From NCBI RefSeq assembly GCF_015690355.1, contig NZ_JADPRT010000019.1:124001-188000 (forward strand): a DNA stretch of 64,000 nt, written 5' to 3'. The position numbers and the translations under genes are program-made. The stretch is from Streptacidiphilus fuscans (GTDB lineage Bacteria; Actinomycetota; Actinomycetes; Streptomycetales; Streptomycetaceae). Numbering within the stretch: the first letter of the stretch is position 1; each line of letters opens with the position of its first letter. Positions 32,218 to 41,818 of the stretch are shown one piece after another. The notes below the pieces were generated by a model, which saw nothing but the letters and a program-made list of their open reading frames with translations, had not been told where the DNA came from and ran no database searches.

Positions 32218-33108
32218 ATGGCTCTTATGCCGACGATGCCGACGACCACCCCAGATCAGGAGAAAACGCGTGCCACGGCGGCCAGGAAAGCCTTCATCGC
32301 GGAGGGCTTCGACCTGGTCGCGGACACCTACGACGAAGTCAACGGCGAGTTCTTCCGGGCCACCGCCGCCCGGCTGGTCGACCACGCGGGCCTGCGACCG
32401 GGCGACCGGGTGCTCGACCTCGGCTGCGGCCGGGGCGCGGTCCTCTTCGCCGCCGCGCAGGCCGTCGGCCCCGACGGCTACGCGGCCGGGATCGACCTCT
32501 CCTCCGGGATGGTCCACGCGACGGGGGCGGAGATCGCCTCGCGCGGCGCGCGCAACGTCGTCGTCCGGGTGGGCGACGCGGAGGACCCCGGCTACCCGGC
32601 GGCCTCCTTCGAGGCGGTCCTCGCCGGGCTGATGCTCTTCATCACCCCCGACCCCGAGGCCGCACTGACCGCAGCGCACCACATCCTCACCCCGGGCGGC
32701 CGGTTCGCAACCAGCAGCTTCGGCACCACCGACCCGCGCTGGTCACGCCCCCTGGACGCCGCATTGTCCTTCCTGGACGAGCCGCTCCCACCCTCGTCCC
32801 CGCGCCAGGGCGCGCGGGGCGGCCATCCGGCGTTCGACTCCGTCGAGTCGATCGGGAAGCTCTTCGAGTCCTGCGGCTTCACCGAGGTCCGGACGGTCGT
32901 GGAGACGACGTCGGAGGTGCTGCCGAGCGGGGACGCGTGGTGGCGATCCCTCTGGAGCACGGGCCGCAGAGCCTGGCTCTCCCGCATCCCGGCCGACCGC
33001 CTGCCCGCAGCGAAGGCCGCTGCGCTGGCGGAACTGGAGCAGCTGCGGGAGGACGGGGTCCTCCGGCGGGAGAGCGAGCTCAGGTACACGGTGGCTGCGC
33101 GGGAGTGA
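32218..33108 (+). CDS. SAM-dependent methyltransferase
   Basis: A 296-residue class I methyltransferase. Motif I is VLDLGCGRGAVLF, preceded by GDR; the acidic loop at the end of strand 2 is A-G-I-D-L-S-S-G-M-V; motif IV/post-I is GDAEDPGYPAASFEAVLAGL; then a helix with LTPGGRFATSSF. It looks like UbiE/phosphatidylethanolamine-type small-molecule enzymes. The substrate is unknown. The start may be the ATG at 32218 or at 32227: the latter follows a CACCAT hexamer by 7 nt. It converges on a membrane-protein gene across a repeat. Confidence 0.86.
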   Translation: MALMPTMPTTTPDQEKTRATAARKAFIAEGFDLVADTYDEVNGEFFRATAARLVDHAGLRPGDRVLDLGCGRGAVLFAAAQAVGPDGYAAGIDLSSGMVHATGAEIASRGARNVVVRVGDAEDPGYPAASFEAVLAGLMLFITPDPEAALTAAHHILTPGGRFATSSFGTTDPRWSRPLDAALSFLDEPLPPSSPRQGARGGHPAFDSVESIGKLFESCGFTEVRTVVETTSEVLPSGDAWWRSLWSTGRRAWLSRIPADRLPAAKAAALAELEQLREDGVLRRESELRYTVAARE

Positions 33109-33123
33109 AGCAGCTGAGCCTGC

Positions 33124-33264
33124 GCTCCCGCAGGTGGTTGCACCACCTCAGAGCCTCGCGCCCCCAGCGTGCTGCAACGTCCCACGGCAGCAGAAGTCCG
33201 GTTCGTAGCGCCCGCGCGGCGGAGCCGCACATCAGCAGAGCCTCGCGCCCCTGACGATTGCAAC
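33124..33264. repeat. Type B intergenic repeat, inverted arrangement
   Basis: GCTCCCGCAGGTGGTTGCAC at the left and a reversed unit at the right (GCGGCGGAGCCGC, CCTCGCGCCCCTGA, then TTGCAACG). It relates to the tandem units at 12437-12611. It lies between convergent methyltransferase and membrane-protein genes. Confidence 0.65.
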
Positions 33265-33289
33265 GTCCCCACCGTTCAAAGGTGCAGAC

Positions 33290-34441
33290 TCACCGTCGGT
33301 AGATGCGCCAGCCCAGGAACGCCGCCGACAGCGCCGCTCCGCCGCGGAGCCACGTCGCGAACGCGGCGTGGCTCGCCGCGGTGAGTTGGGCCGAGGTGAG
33401 GCCTGGGTGGCCCGGGGCGTGGCCCGTGCGGGAGTAGAGCCAGAAGCCGCAGGCGGCCGCGCAGATGCCCGGGATCCAGAGCGAAGCGATCCTGCTGACG
33501 CGGTGGCCGAACCGGTGGCCGGCGTAGGCGAAGAGCCAACCCAGCAACGCCAGGTACCACAGCCCGGTGACCAACGCGGCGACCAGCACCAGCGTGGCCA
33601 GCGACTCCACGAACGGCAGCGGCACTCGCGGCACGCGCGGCACAGCTGGAACGTCCGCGACCGCGCCGCCCGCACCTCCGGACGCCTGCCCACCGGCCAG
33701 AACGCGGCGCAGCCACGTCCGCCTCCCCGACGCGGCGTCAGGTCCGGCCTCCGCCTCCCCCGCTTCGCCCTCGCCCTCCCCGTCGGCCGCGTCCTCGTCC
33801 GCCACGGGCTGGGGCTTGGGGAGGCCGGTGACCGGGTCCATCACGTCCGCGTGCTGGTCGCGGAAGAACTCCTCCAGGAGACCGCCCGCCCAGCCGGGCG
33901 GGCTGTCGATGGGACGGGCTCCGCCGCGCCTGCCCTTGGCTCCGCGCCACCACTCGTCAGCGGCGTAGACGGAGTCGGCGTCCGCGTCGCCGAACGCGTC
34001 GGCACCGACGTCCGCGCCGCGCGCAGGTCGCGCCACGCGCTCCGAGGCGGGCGCAGCGGCCTGAGCCGGAACAGACGGACCGGACGGACCCACCTGACCG
34101 ACCGGTACCGACGGACCGGAAGGCTCCGAGGGCCCGGTCGACGCCCCGGACCTCGACGCCCCCCAGCGGCGTCCGCCGGACTCGCTCGGCTCGGGGAGGC
34201 TGCCCCCGGCCGCGCGGCGGACCACCTCGTCGGGGGCGCCCAGGCCGGAGAGGATCTTGCGGACGGAGTTCACCTCGGCGCGGGTCGAGCCGGAGGACGA
34301 CGCCGCCTTCTGCGCGTCGATGGTCTGGCGCAGGGAGTTGACGAGTCGGGCGCGGTCCGCCGCGGTCAGCGCGGCGGACTGGGCCAGGTCACCGACCCGG
34401 CTCAGGTAGTCGTAGACGAGCTGCTCGCTCTCGATCCCCAT
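33290..34441 (-). CDS. Membrane protein with disordered central region, unknown function
   Basis: A 383-residue protein. The first 80 residues are helical and charged (ESEQLVYDYLSRVGDLAQSA, DRARLVNSLRQTIDAQK), resembling short HAAS-type signalling helices. Residues about 80-235 are Ser/Pro/Gly/Glu-rich and probably disordered. The last 130 carry three hydrophobic helices (LATLVLVAALVTGLWYLALL, SLWIPGICAAACGFWLY, a final WLRGGAALSAAFLGW). I do not recognise a function. It diverges from the helicase-associated gene. Confidence 0.72.
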   Translation of the reverse strand: MGIESEQLVYDYLSRVGDLAQSAALTAADRARLVNSLRQTIDAQKAASSSGSTRAEVNSVRKILSGLGAPDEVVRRAAGGSLPEPSESGGRRWGASRSGASTGPSEPSGPSVPVGQVGPSGPSVPAQAAAPASERVARPARGADVGADAFGDADADSVYAADEWWRGAKGRRGGARPIDSPPGWAGGLLEEFFRDQHADVMDPVTGLPKPQPVADEDAADGEGEGEAGEAEAGPDAASGRRTWLRRVLAGGQASGGAGGAVADVPAVPRVPRVPLPFVESLATLVLVAALVTGLWYLALLGWLFAYAGHRFGHRVSRIASLWIPGICAAACGFWLYSRTGHAPGHPGLTSAQLTAASHAAFATWLRGGAALSAAFLGWRIYRR

Positions 34442-34687
34442 GCTGCCCCTGCCCTCCCCGCAGCCCGTCGGCCTGCCGGTCTGCTCGGCGGTCAGCTTAG
34501 GACAGGCCCCCGGTGCCAGGTGCGGTTGTCACACCCGTACCCGTGGATCCTCACCGGTACTCCCCAGCCCAGTCCCGCCCACCGACCCTCACCCACGACG
34601 CCCCTGCGCCCCCTTCGGCGTCACCCGGCGCAATCCGACGCCGCCGGACCCGGACCACGCGCAGACCTAGCGGGTAGCCTGAGTCGG

Positions 34688-37156
34688 ATGAGCACCGGGA
34701 GAACCGACGGATCGCGCGCCGCCGCTCAGTCCGCCGACACCACCGCCGCCGACGGCGCGAGCTCCGCGCCGCGGACCCTCGCGGAGGACCTGCGCGGGCG
34801 GGACGACGCGGCGCTCGCCGCGCTGTTGCGCTCCCGGCCCGACCTGGTCCATCCCGTGCCCGCCGACGTCACCCAGTTGGCGACCCGCAGCTCCACCCGG
34901 GCCAGTGTGGTCCGCGCGCTGGAGCGGCTCGACCTCTTCACGCTCCAGGTGGCCGAGGCGCTGGCCGTCGCGAGCGACCCCTGTGCGCCCGCCGAACTGT
35001 ACGCCCTGCTCGGCGTGGCCGAGGATCCGGCGGCTGCGGCCGCCCTCGCGCCCGCGCTGGTGACGCTGCGCGAGGCGGCGCTGCTCTGGGGCACGGACGA
35101 GCGCCTGCGGCTGATCCGGACCGCCCGCGACGTCCTGGCCCCCGCCGGTGGGCAGACCGGGCCGACCGGCCTCGGACCGACCTTCGCGGAGGCGGGCGCG
35201 GGGCTCTCTCCCGGACGGTTGCAGGAGATCCTCGCCGACGCCGGACTGCCGAGCACACACGACCAGGTGAGCGCGCTCGCCTCACTGAGCGCCCTGTTCC
35301 GGGACCGCACGCGGGCGGACGCGCTGCTCGGCGAGGCGCCGGAGGGTGCGCGGGGCGTGCTGAACAAGCTGTTGTGGGGCCCTCCTTTCGGTGCCACGCC
35401 GCCGCGCGCGGTGCGGGCCGCCGAGGCGCGCACGCCGGTGGAGTGGCTGCAGGCCCGCGGCTTCCTGCTGCCGGCCGGGCGCGACGCGGTGGTGCTGCCG
35501 CGCGAGGTCGCCCTGTACCTGCGCGGCGGGCTGGTCCACCGTCAACTGGAGCCGACCGCACCCGAGGTGGCAATCACCCGCACTCTCGACGCGGACCAGG
35601 CGGACCGGGCCGCAGCCGCCCAGGCGTTCACGGCCGTCCGCACGGTCGAGGAGGCGCTGGACCTGTGGAGCACCGACTCTCCGCCGGTGTTGCGCGCGGG
35701 TGGCCTGGGCGTCCGTGAACTGCGGCGTACCGCACAGCAGTTGGACATCTCCGAGCAGCTGACCGCGTTCTGGCTGGAACTCGCCTACGGCGCGGGCCTG
35801 CTGGCCCCGGACGGTGAGGCGGACGAGCGCTGGGCGCCGACCCCCGCCTACGACGAGTGGCTGCGCCGCCCGGTCGCCGAGCGCTGGCTGCTGCTGGCCC
35901 GGACCTGGCTGACCGCCACCCGCGTCGCCGCGCTCGTGGGCGGCCGCGACGCGAAGGACAAGGTGCTGCCCGCCCTCGGCAGCGGCCTGGACCGTGCGCT
36001 GGCCCCCGAGATCCGCCGCGACACGCTGCTCCTGCTCGCCGCGCTGCCGGTGGGCAGCGCCGGTGACGCGGGCGCCCTGACGGACCGGCTGCGCTGGGCG
36101 CACCCCTTGCGCGGCGGCGAGCTGCGCGACCGTCTGGTCACCTGGACGGTCGACGAGGCGGAGCTGCTCGGCCTGACCGGACGCGGTGCGCTGGCGCGCT
36201 TCGCCGTGCCGCTGCTGGACGGTGACGAGGCGTCGGTCGAACGGCGACTGGACGTGCTGCTGCCGCAGCCACTCGATCAGGTGATCCTTCAGCCCGACCT
36301 GACCGCGATCGCGCCCGGACCGCTCAGGACGCCGCTGGCGCAGACCCTGGCCGTCGCGGCCGACGTCGAGTCCAAGGGCGGTGCGACGGTCTACCGCTTC
36401 ACGCCCGAGTCCGTGCGCCGCGCGCTCGACGCGGGCCGCAGCGCCTCGGAGCTGCACGCCTTCCTCGCCGAGCACTCCAGCACGCCGGTGCCGCAGCCGC
36501 TCAGCTACCTGGTCGACGACGTCGCCCGCCGCCACGGCCGACTCCGCATCGGCGCCGCGTCGGCGTATCTGCGCTGCGACGACGACGCGCTGCTCGACGA
36601 ACTGCTGGCCGACCGCCGTGCCGCGCAGCTCCGGCTGCGCCGCCTGGCCCCGACCGTCCTGGCCGCCCAGGCGGACCCGGCGGCAGTGCTGACCCAGCTG
36701 CGGGCGATGGGCTACGCCCCGGCCGCCGAGTCCGCCGAGGGCGACGTCCTCATCTCCCGGCCCGACGCCCGGCGGACGCCGCCACGCACTCCCCCGGCCC
36801 CGGTCCCGGACGGCCCCCCGCCGGTCACCCCGGCGCTGGTCTCCGCCGCGCTCAAGGCCATCCGCGCGGGCGACCGCGCCGCCACCGTTCCCCACCGCGA
36901 CGTGACCCCCGGCGGCCCGCTCCCGCGCACCCCTGCCGCCGAGACACTGGCCACCCTCCAGACGGCCGTCCTGACCGGCGACCCGGTCTGGATCGGCTAC
37001 GTCAACGCGGACGGCGCGGCCCGCCAACACGTCATCGAACCCGTCCGCGTCGAGGGCGGCATCGTCACCGCCTTCGACCAGGCCGACGAGGAGATGCACA
37101 CCTTCCGCCTGCACCGCATCACCGGCGTCGCCGAGCTGGCGCAGGACGAGGCCTGA
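34688..37156 (+). CDS. Helicase-associated (XPB/Ssl2-like N-terminal) protein
   Basis: An 822-residue protein that in streptomycetes sits just before the bacterial XPB gene. It opens with LAEDLRGRDDAALAALLRSR and THLTR-like winged-helix segments, and has a central E-A-L-D-L-W region. Toward the end is a helicase-conserved XPB-associated block (R-R-L-A-P-T-V-L-A-A-Q-A-D and W-I-G-Y-V-N-A-D-G-A-A-R-Q-H-V-I-E-P). No Walker motif is visible, so it is not itself a helicase; it is probably a partner in DNA repair or transcription-coupled work (inference). The ATG at 34688 follows TAGCCT by 7 nt, a leaderless layout. The large upstream open frame is a shadow of the opposite-strand gene. Confidence 0.82.
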   Translation: MSTGRTDGSRAAAQSADTTAADGASSAPRTLAEDLRGRDDAALAALLRSRPDLVHPVPADVTQLATRSSTRASVVRALERLDLFTLQVAEALAVASDPCAPAELYALLGVAEDPAAAAALAPALVTLREAALLWGTDERLRLIRTARDVLAPAGGQTGPTGLGPTFAEAGAGLSPGRLQEILADAGLPSTHDQVSALASLSALFRDRTRADALLGEAPEGARGVLNKLLWGPPFGATPPRAVRAAEARTPVEWLQARGFLLPAGRDAVVLPREVALYLRGGLVHRQLEPTAPEVAITRTLDADQADRAAAAQAFTAVRTVEEALDLWSTDSPPVLRAGGLGVRELRRTAQQLDISEQLTAFWLELAYGAGLLAPDGEADERWAPTPAYDEWLRRPVAERWLLLARTWLTATRVAALVGGRDAKDKVLPALGSGLDRALAPEIRRDTLLLLAALPVGSAGDAGALTDRLRWAHPLRGGELRDRLVTWTVDEAELLGLTGRGALARFAVPLLDGDEASVERRLDVLLPQPLDQVILQPDLTAIAPGPLRTPLAQTLAVAADVESKGGATVYRFTPESVRRALDAGRSASELHAFLAEHSSTPVPQPLSYLVDDVARRHGRLRIGAASAYLRCDDDALLDELLADRRAAQLRLRRLAPTVLAAQADPAAVLTQLRAMGYAPAAESAEGDVLISRPDARRTPPRTPPAPVPDGPPPVTPALVSAALKAIRAGDRAATVPHRDVTPGGPLPRTPAAETLATLQTAVLTGDPVWIGYVNADGAARQHVIEPVRVEGGIVTAFDQADEEMHTFRLHRITGVAELAQDEA

Positions 37157-37268
37157 GCGGATCCGCCAGCCGTGGCGCTGTAACCACAGCCAGATCACTT
37201 TCCGCTCCGGGCCGCGATGCGGGACACTTGGGGTTTGCCCACAGTCCGGCCCCGGAGGAGCGACGTAC

Positions 37269-38912
37269 GTGAACGACGGCTCAGGTCCCCTCATCGTCCA
37301 GTCCGACAAGACGCTCCTGCTGGAGACCGGCCACGACGCCGCGGACGAGTGCCGTCGTGCCATCGCGCCCTTCGCCGAGCTGGAGCGCGCCCCCGAGCAT
37401 GTGCACACCTATCGGGTCACCCCGCTGGGCCTGTGGAACGCGCGGGCCGCAGGGCACGACGCCGAGCAGGTCGTGGACGCGCTGGTCCGCTTCTCCCGCT
37501 ACCCCGTGCCGCACGCGCTGCTGGTCGACATCGCGGACACCATGGACCGCTACGGCCGCCTCCAGCTGAGCAAGCACCCCGTCCACGGGCTGGTGCTGAC
37601 CACGACCGACCGGCCGGTGCTCGAAGAGGTGCTGCGGTCGAAGAAGATCGCCCCGCTGGTCGGCCAGCGCTTCGACCCGGACACGGTGGCCGTGCACCCC
37701 TCCGAGCGCGGCCAGATCAAGCAGGTGCTGCTCAAGCTCGGCTGGCCCGCCGAGGACTTCGCCGGCTACGTGGACGGCGAGGCACACCCGATCGAGCTCG
37801 ACCAGGACGGCTGGAAGCTGCGTCCCTACCAGGAGCAGGCCGCCGAGGGTTTCTGGCACGGCGGCTCCGGCGTCGTCGTGCTGCCCTGTGGCGCGGGCAA
37901 GACGCTGGTGGGCGCGGCAGCCATGGCCAAGGCCAAGGCGACCACGCTGATCCTGGTCACCAACACCGTCTCGGCCCGCCAGTGGAAGCACGAGCTGGTC
38001 AAGCGGACCAGCCTGACCGAGGACGAGATCGGCGAGTACAGCGGCGCCCGCAAGGAGATCCGGCCGGTCACCATCGCCACGTACCAGGTGATGACGACCA
38101 AGCGGAAGGGCGTCTACCCGCACCTGGAGCTGTTCGACTCCCGGGACTGGGGTCTGATCGTCTACGACGAGGTGCACCTGCTGCCCGCACCCGTCTTCAA
38201 GTTCACCGCGGACCTGCAGGCCCGCCGCCGGATCGGCCTCACCGCGACGCTGGTGCGGGAGGACGGGCGCGAGGGTGACGTCTTCTCACTCATCGGCCCC
38301 AAGCGCTTCGACGCCCCGTGGAAGGAGATCGAGGCGCAGGGCTACATCGCCCCCGCGGACTGCTGCGAGGTGCGGGTCACGCTGACCGACTCGGAGCGGC
38401 TCTCCTACGCGACCGCCGAACCGGAGGAGCGGTACCGGTTCTGTGCGACCACGGCGACCAAGCGCCGCGTCACCCAGGCGCTCGTCGAGAAGCACCGGGG
38501 CACGCCGACGCTGGTCATCGGCCAGTACATCGACCAGCTGGACGAGCTGGGCGAGGCGCTGGACGCACCCGTGATCAAGGGCGAGACGACGAACGCGCAG
38601 CGCGAGAAGCTGTTCGACGCCTTCCGTGAGGGCGAGATCAGCGTGCTGGTGGTGTCCAAGGTCGCCAACTTCTCCATCGACCTGCCCGAGGCGACGGTGG
38701 CGATCCAGGTCTCCGGGACCTTCGGCTCCCGTCAGGAGGAGGCCCAGCGACTCGGCCGCGTGCTGCGTCCCAAGGCGGACGGGCACATGGCGCACTTCTA
38801 CTCGGTCGTGGCCCGGGACACCATCGACCAGGACTTCGCCGCGCACCGGCAGCGGTTCCTGGCCGAACAGGGCTACTCCTACCGGATCGTGGACGCGGAC
38901 GACGTGCTGTAG
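37269..38912 (+). CDS. Bacterial XPB-type DNA helicase
   Basis: A 547-residue superfamily 2 helicase of the XPB/Rad25 group. It has an N-terminal damage-recognition-like domain (about 1-170), Walker A PCGAGKT at 206-212, DEVH at 300-303, the XPB RED motif in LVREDGREGD, and a C-terminal helicase half with QRLGRVLRPK (motif VI). The role is likely 3'-5' DNA unwinding in nucleotide excision repair or promoter remodelling, by analogy with archaeal and mycobacterial XPB. The GTG at 37269 follows a GGAGGAGCGAC site. The helicase-associated gene lies 112 nt upstream on the same strand. Confidence 0.95.
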   Translation: MNDGSGPLIVQSDKTLLLETGHDAADECRRAIAPFAELERAPEHVHTYRVTPLGLWNARAAGHDAEQVVDALVRFSRYPVPHALLVDIADTMDRYGRLQLSKHPVHGLVLTTTDRPVLEEVLRSKKIAPLVGQRFDPDTVAVHPSERGQIKQVLLKLGWPAEDFAGYVDGEAHPIELDQDGWKLRPYQEQAAEGFWHGGSGVVVLPCGAGKTLVGAAAMAKAKATTLILVTNTVSARQWKHELVKRTSLTEDEIGEYSGARKEIRPVTIATYQVMTTKRKGVYPHLELFDSRDWGLIVYDEVHLLPAPVFKFTADLQARRRIGLTATLVREDGREGDVFSLIGPKRFDAPWKEIEAQGYIAPADCCEVRVTLTDSERLSYATAEPEERYRFCATTATKRRVTQALVEKHRGTPTLVIGQYIDQLDELGEALDAPVIKGETTNAQREKLFDAFREGEISVLVVSKVANFSIDLPEATVAIQVSGTFGSRQEEAQRLGRVLRPKADGHMAHFYSVVARDTIDQDFAAHRQRFLAEQGYSYRIVDADDVL

Positions 38913-38961
38913 TCGGTCTTCGACGGAGACGGAGTGGGAGTCGGACGAGTCAGGACGGCTT

Positions 38962-39156
38962 TCAGGACGAGGCGTCCGGGATGCCGTCACGGCCCAGCAG
39001 GACGACGGAGAGGGCCGTGGTGGCGACGATGCCGACGCCTCGGGCGCAGGCCGCTATCGGATTGCGCGGCCGGCGCTCCGCCTTGGTGGCACCACGGGCA
39101 ACGACGGGGCGGTCGGGACGGACGCGGGGACGGGGGTCGACGTGTGCGGTAGCCAT
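38962..39156 (-). CDS. Small basic protein with C-terminal helix
   Basis: A 64-residue frame: Arg/Pro-rich N-terminal half (DPRPRVRPDRPVVARG) and a hydrophobic segment near the end (GVGIVATTALSVVLLG). On the minus strand TACGTT ends 6 nt before the ATG, and a GGAGA lies between, so either leaderless or ordinary initiation is possible. It converges on the XPB gene. Family not recognised; its reality rests on the promoter geometry and codon usage. Confidence 0.5.
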   Translation of the reverse strand: MATAHVDPRPRVRPDRPVVARGATKAERRPRNPIAACARGVGIVATTALSVVLLGRDGIPDASS

Positions 39157-39336
39157 GTCTCCAACGTAGATTTCAGGCGCCGCGAAGTCGTCAGTCCAAC
39201 GGCCGAATCCGCAGGCCCTCGGGCGTCATACCGCAGAGGGACACCGCCTCGTCCTCCCGTCAGGGTTACCCCTGATATCCGCTGAATAAAGGATTCGCCC
39301 CCGACTCGTCCGTGGGTATAAGGTTTCCGGTCTGCC

Positions 39337-39419
39337 GCCTTCCCGTCGTGTACGTGGGAAGGCGCCGCCCGGACGGTAACCGGGCGGCTCTCAAATTCCC
39401 TATCGCAGACTTTTTGAGA
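39337..39419 (+). promoter_or_regulatory. Three-hairpin leader before the HelD/HelR-like gene
   Basis: Hairpin 1: 39337-39344 with 39356-39363. Hairpin 2: GCCGCCCGG at 39364-39372 with CCGGGCGGC at 39380-39388 (7-nt loop). Hairpin 3: TCTCAAA at 39389-39395 with TTTGAGA at 39413-39419, just after a T-run. A promoter-like TATAAG lies at 39317-39322. The stacked stems plus T-run resemble an attenuator or terminator-type leader. No rifamycin-associated element was found by eye. Confidence 0.65.
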
Positions 39420-39469
39420 CCGCTGCGCGCCGGCCACCCCCGGTGTTCCGCAGCCGGGAAGGCTTCCTC

Positions 39470-41608
39470 GTGCCTGCGCACACCCCCGAGTCCACCGTTT
39501 CCGTCGACTCCGACAACCCGCTCGACCGCGAGCGCGCCCATCTCGCCTTCTCCCGCTCCGCGCTACGGACCATGCGCGAGGACGTCGAGGCGCTCGACAT
39601 CAGCGACGTCACAGGGAACTGGGTCAACGCCGCGATCCTGGCGCGCGAGATCGACGACCGGATCAAGGCCCTGGCCGACCTCGCCCACACCCCGCTCTTC
39701 TTCGGCCGCCTCGACTTCCTGCACGCCCCGGGCGCCGGCGTGGCCGAGGGCGGCGAGGGCGAGCGCTTCTACATCGGCCGCCGCCACGTCCACGACGCCG
39801 ACGGCGACCCGATGGTCATCGACTGGCGTGCGCCCGTCTCCCAGGCCTTCTACCGGGCCAGCAAGAAGGACCCGCACGACGTCGCGCTGCGCCGCCGCTT
39901 CGGCTACACCGGCGGCGAGTTGACCGCCTACGAGGACGAGCACCTCAGCGACCCCGAGGAGACATCCGGCGCCAGCGCGCTGCTCGCGGCGGAGATCGAG
40001 CGCCCGCGCGTCGGCCCGATGCGCGACATCGTCGCGACCATCCAGCCGGAGCAGGACGAGATCGTCCGCGCCGACGTCCACGGCACGGTCTGCGTCCAGG
40101 GTGCGCCCGGCACCGGAAAGACCGCCGTCGGCCTGCACCGTGTCGCCTACCTGCTCTACGCCCACCGCGAGCGACTGGCCCGCACCGGCACCCTGGTCAT
40201 CGGCCCGAACCGGTCCTTCCTCCAGTACATCGAGCAGGTCCTGCCCGCCCTGGGCGAGTTGGACGTCGCCCAGGCCACCGTCGAGGAGCTCGTCGCCCAC
40301 GTCCCGATCAAGGGCACGGACACCCCGCAGGCGGCGCGCCTCAAGGGCGACGCGCGGATGGCCGAGGTGCTGCGGCGCGCGGTGCGGTCCGGCATCACCC
40401 TGCCGACCGAGGGCTGCGTGGTGGTCCGCGGCTCCCGCCGCTGGCGCGTGGCCTCGTACGAACTCGAGGACATCGTCCGCGAACTGATGGACCGTGACAT
40501 CCGTTACGGCGCGGCCCAGGCAGCGCTGCCGCAGCGGATCGCGCACGCCGTCCTGGTCAAGATGGAGAACGGCGGCGAGGCCCCTGACGACCGGGTGCAG
40601 GACGCTGTCGCCCGCAACGCCGCCGTCAAGGCGACCGCGAAGGCGCTCTGGCCGGCGGTCGACCCGGCAAAGCTGGTGCTGCGCCTGCTCAGCGACGCGG
40701 AGTTCCTGGCGCAGTGCGCGGACGGCATCCTGACCGAGGACGAGCAGGCGGCCGTGCTCTGGGACAAGCCCGGCCGGAGCGTGAAGACCGCGCCGTGGAC
40801 GGCCGCGGACTCCGTCCTGGTCGACGAGGCCCGCGACCTGGTCGAGCGGACCTCCTCGCTCGGCCACGTCGTGCTGGACGAGGCGCAGGACCTCTCCCCC
40901 ATGCAGTACCGCGCCGTCGGCCGCCGCTGCACCACGGGCTCGGCGACCGTCCTGGGCGACATCGCCCAGGGCACGACTCCGTGGTCCACCGACACCTGGG
41001 CGACGGCCCTGCACCACCTGGGCAAGCCCGGCTCCCGGGTCGAGGAGCTCACCATGGGCTTCCGCGTCCCGGGCGAGGTGATCGACTACGCGTCGCGCCT
41101 GCTCCCCTCGATCGCCCCCGACCTGGCCCCGGCCAGCTCCATCCGCGAGAACGCGGGCGCGTTGACGATCCGTCAGATCGACGGCACGTCAGCGCCGGAG
41201 GACACACACGCCCTCGACACCGCCTCCGCGCTGACCCCCGCGACGCCCCCGGCCCTCACCGACGCCGTGGTGGCCGCCTGCGTCACCGCGCTGGAGCACG
41301 AGGGCTCGACCGGCCTGATCGCCGCGGACGCCCGCGTCCCCGCGCTCGGCGCGGCGCTGACGGCCGCGGGCCTGCCGTACCTGGAGCCCGGCACCGAGAC
41401 GTCCGCGGACGCGCGGCTGACGCTGGTCCCGGCGTCACTGGCCAAGGGCCTGGAGTACGACTACGTCGTCCTCGACGAGCCCGCCGCGATCGTCGACGGC
41501 GAGGCCGACCTCCGCACGGGCCTGCGGCGCTTGTACGTGTGCCTCACCCGCGCCGTCTCCGGCCTCGACGTCCTGCACGCGCGGCCGTTGCCGCAGGCGT
41601 TGGCGTAG
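39470..41608 (+). CDS. HelD/HelR-like RNA polymerase-remodelling ATPase
   Basis: A 712-residue superfamily 1 protein of the HelD family: coiled N-terminal arm (about 19-75), Walker A QGAPGTGKT at 210-218, Q-motif-like I-Q-P-E-Q-D-E-I-V, Walker B HVVLDEAQDLSPMQ, and a motif VI-type region TGLRRLYVCLTRAVSGLD. HelD proteins push inhibitors or nucleic acid off RNA polymerase; the Streptomyces relative HelR gives rifamycin tolerance. The function here is inferred from that. The GTG at 39470 has GGAAGG 7 nt upstream and is preferred to the GTG at 39443. It is preceded by a structured leader and followed by repeat elements. Confidence 0.9.
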   Translation: MPAHTPESTVSVDSDNPLDRERAHLAFSRSALRTMREDVEALDISDVTGNWVNAAILAREIDDRIKALADLAHTPLFFGRLDFLHAPGAGVAEGGEGERFYIGRRHVHDADGDPMVIDWRAPVSQAFYRASKKDPHDVALRRRFGYTGGELTAYEDEHLSDPEETSGASALLAAEIERPRVGPMRDIVATIQPEQDEIVRADVHGTVCVQGAPGTGKTAVGLHRVAYLLYAHRERLARTGTLVIGPNRSFLQYIEQVLPALGELDVAQATVEELVAHVPIKGTDTPQAARLKGDARMAEVLRRAVRSGITLPTEGCVVVRGSRRWRVASYELEDIVRELMDRDIRYGAAQAALPQRIAHAVLVKMENGGEAPDDRVQDAVARNAAVKATAKALWPAVDPAKLVLRLLSDAEFLAQCADGILTEDEQAAVLWDKPGRSVKTAPWTAADSVLVDEARDLVERTSSLGHVVLDEAQDLSPMQYRAVGRRCTTGSATVLGDIAQGTTPWSTDTWATALHHLGKPGSRVEELTMGFRVPGEVIDYASRLLPSIAPDLAPASSIRENAGALTIRQIDGTSAPEDTHALDTASALTPATPPALTDAVVAACVTALEHEGSTGLIAADARVPALGAALTAAGLPYLEPGTETSADARLTLVPASLAKGLEYDYVVLDEPAAIVDGEADLRTGLRRLYVCLTRAVSGLDVLHARPLPQALA

Positions 41609-41612
41609 CCGG

Positions 41613-41666
41613 AGGTTGCACTCTGCCGGCGCGCGGGGTTCTGCCGAGCGTGTGCCGCCACAGGTG
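41613..41666. repeat. Partial type B repeat
   Basis: A short copy starting GGTTGCACTCTGCCGGCGCG and ending in GCCGCCACAGG. It stands right after the HelD-like gene and directly before hairpin repeat copy 5. Confidence 0.55.
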
Positions 41667-41795
41667 GTTGCAAAACCCAGGGGCGCGGGGAACTGCGCGA
41701 GACACCACCCGGTGCGGATGGCCCTGCGCGTTCGGGGACTTCCCACACAGGGTGGCTTGTCGCGCAGTTCCCCGCGCCCCTGAGGTAAGTGCAAC
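41667..41795. repeat. Dispersed hairpin repeat, copy 5 (complete)
   Basis: GTTGCAAAACCCAGGGGCGC at the left, CGCGCCCCTGAGGTAAGTGC at the right, arms complementary. The core is GCGGATGGCCCTGCGCGTTC, the same orientation as copy 3. It lies between convergent helD-like and cutC genes. Confidence 0.9.
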
Positions 41796-41818
41796 GTCCC
41801 CCTGCGAAAAAGTGGCCC

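Noticed and set aside
33368..34687. N-terminal extension of the helicase-associated protein
   Set aside because: It is antisense to a membrane-protein gene, and a start with a leaderless-type hexamer lies at 34688.
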